Below are positions 5,199 to 5,454 of a DNA stretch of 5,454 bases, piece by piece. Source of the DNA: DATKEH01 sp035546355 (lineage in GTDB: Bacteria > Acidobacteriota > Thermoanaerobaculia > Multivoradales > JAIOJS01); assembly GCA_035546355.1 (NCBI GenBank), contig DATKEH010000441.1:1-5454 (forward strand). The letters are read 5' to 3'. Below the pieces are notes generated by a model. The model was given only the letters and a program-made list of their open reading frames with translations, was not told the DNA's origin and did not search any database. Made by a program: the position numbers and the translations under genes. Positions within the stretch are counted from its first letter, which is position 1. Every line of letters begins with the position of its first letter.

Positions 5199-5454
5199 CT
5201 AGGGCGTCGCCTCGACCACGTCGGGAGACGCCGCGATCCCCTTCTGCGCGCCGACGCGCGGCGCCGAGGCCCGCCACACCCGCCCCATCCAGCGGGCGAG
5301 CGCCTCGACCCGCAGGCTGATGAAGGGCAGCACCACCAGCGTCACCAGCACCGACGACATCAGGCCGCCCATCACCGTGCGCGCCATCGGGAAGTACATC
5401 AGGCCGCTGACGTTGGCGCCGCCGACCGCCAGCGGCAGCAGGCCGATGACCGTG
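5199..5454 (-). CDS. RND-family efflux permease, C-terminal fragment
   Basis: The gene runs off the window, and only the last 84 residues are present. They begin T-V-I-G-L-L-P-L-A-V-G-G, the end of the penultimate membrane helix and its loop. S-G-L-M-Y-F-P-M-A-R-T-V-M-G-G follows, then the last membrane helix (L-M-S-S-V-L-V-T-L-V-V-L-P-F). A soluble tail of about 35 residues ends at TAG 5201-5199. The G-L-L-P-L, F-P-M-A-R-T-V and G-G-L order is characteristic of the C-terminal membrane half of AcrB/MexB/CusA-type proton-driven inner-membrane pumps. Whether it exports drugs (HAE) or metals (HME) cannot be told from this part. Its expected membrane-fusion partner would lie outside the window. 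Confidence 0.85.
   Translation of the reverse strand, partial: TVIGLLPLAVGGANVSGLMYFPMARTVMGGLMSSVLVTLVVLPFISLRVEALARWMGRVWRASAPRVGAQKGIAASPDVVEATP

Overview
The window is very GC-rich bacterial DNA and reads as a chromosomal segment. The gene set is a zinc-finger anti-sigma-like protein fused to a HEAT-repeat domain, two DUF4097 proteins behind it, a C-terminal processing protease and an RND efflux pump. Together with the high GC content this suggests an Acidobacteriota-type organism (Thermoanaerobaculia or a relative). That placement is inference from family knowledge and no marker gene is present to prove it.

Layout. Bases 1-2516 (+ strand) hold a tightly packed operon: the last few codons of an unidentified upstream gene, a membrane-anchored anti-sigma-type protein (20-823), and two exported DUF4097 proteins (820-1680 and 1677-2516). 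Both internal junctions overlap by 4 bases (GTGA and ATGA), and an ATGA is also present at the entry to the first gene, so translation is probably coupled. A 47-bp gap separates this operon from a convergent S41/Prc-type protease (4258-2564, - strand). Bases 4259-5198 carry no gene that I believe. They hold an array of GC-rich imperfect palindromic repeats: five related copies of a ~38-bp unit in both orientations, a ~320-bp segment bounded by ~75-bp imperfect inverted repeats with a strong hairpin inside, and further hairpins. The window ends in the C-terminal 84 residues of an RND efflux permease (- strand, 5454-5199).

How the genes may work together. The first operon looks like an envelope-response unit. 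The cytoplasmic zinc finger would hold a sigma factor (expected just upstream, outside the window), a single membrane helix spans the inner membrane, and an extracytoplasmic HEAT domain could sense or bind something. The two DUF4097 proteins are secreted candidates for that partner or for the response. The neighbouring protease and efflux pump also act at the envelope, but they lie on the opposite strand and a functional link to the operon is only a guess. The most unusual content is the repeat-rich intergenic region, which looks like REP/MITE-type non-autonomous elements.
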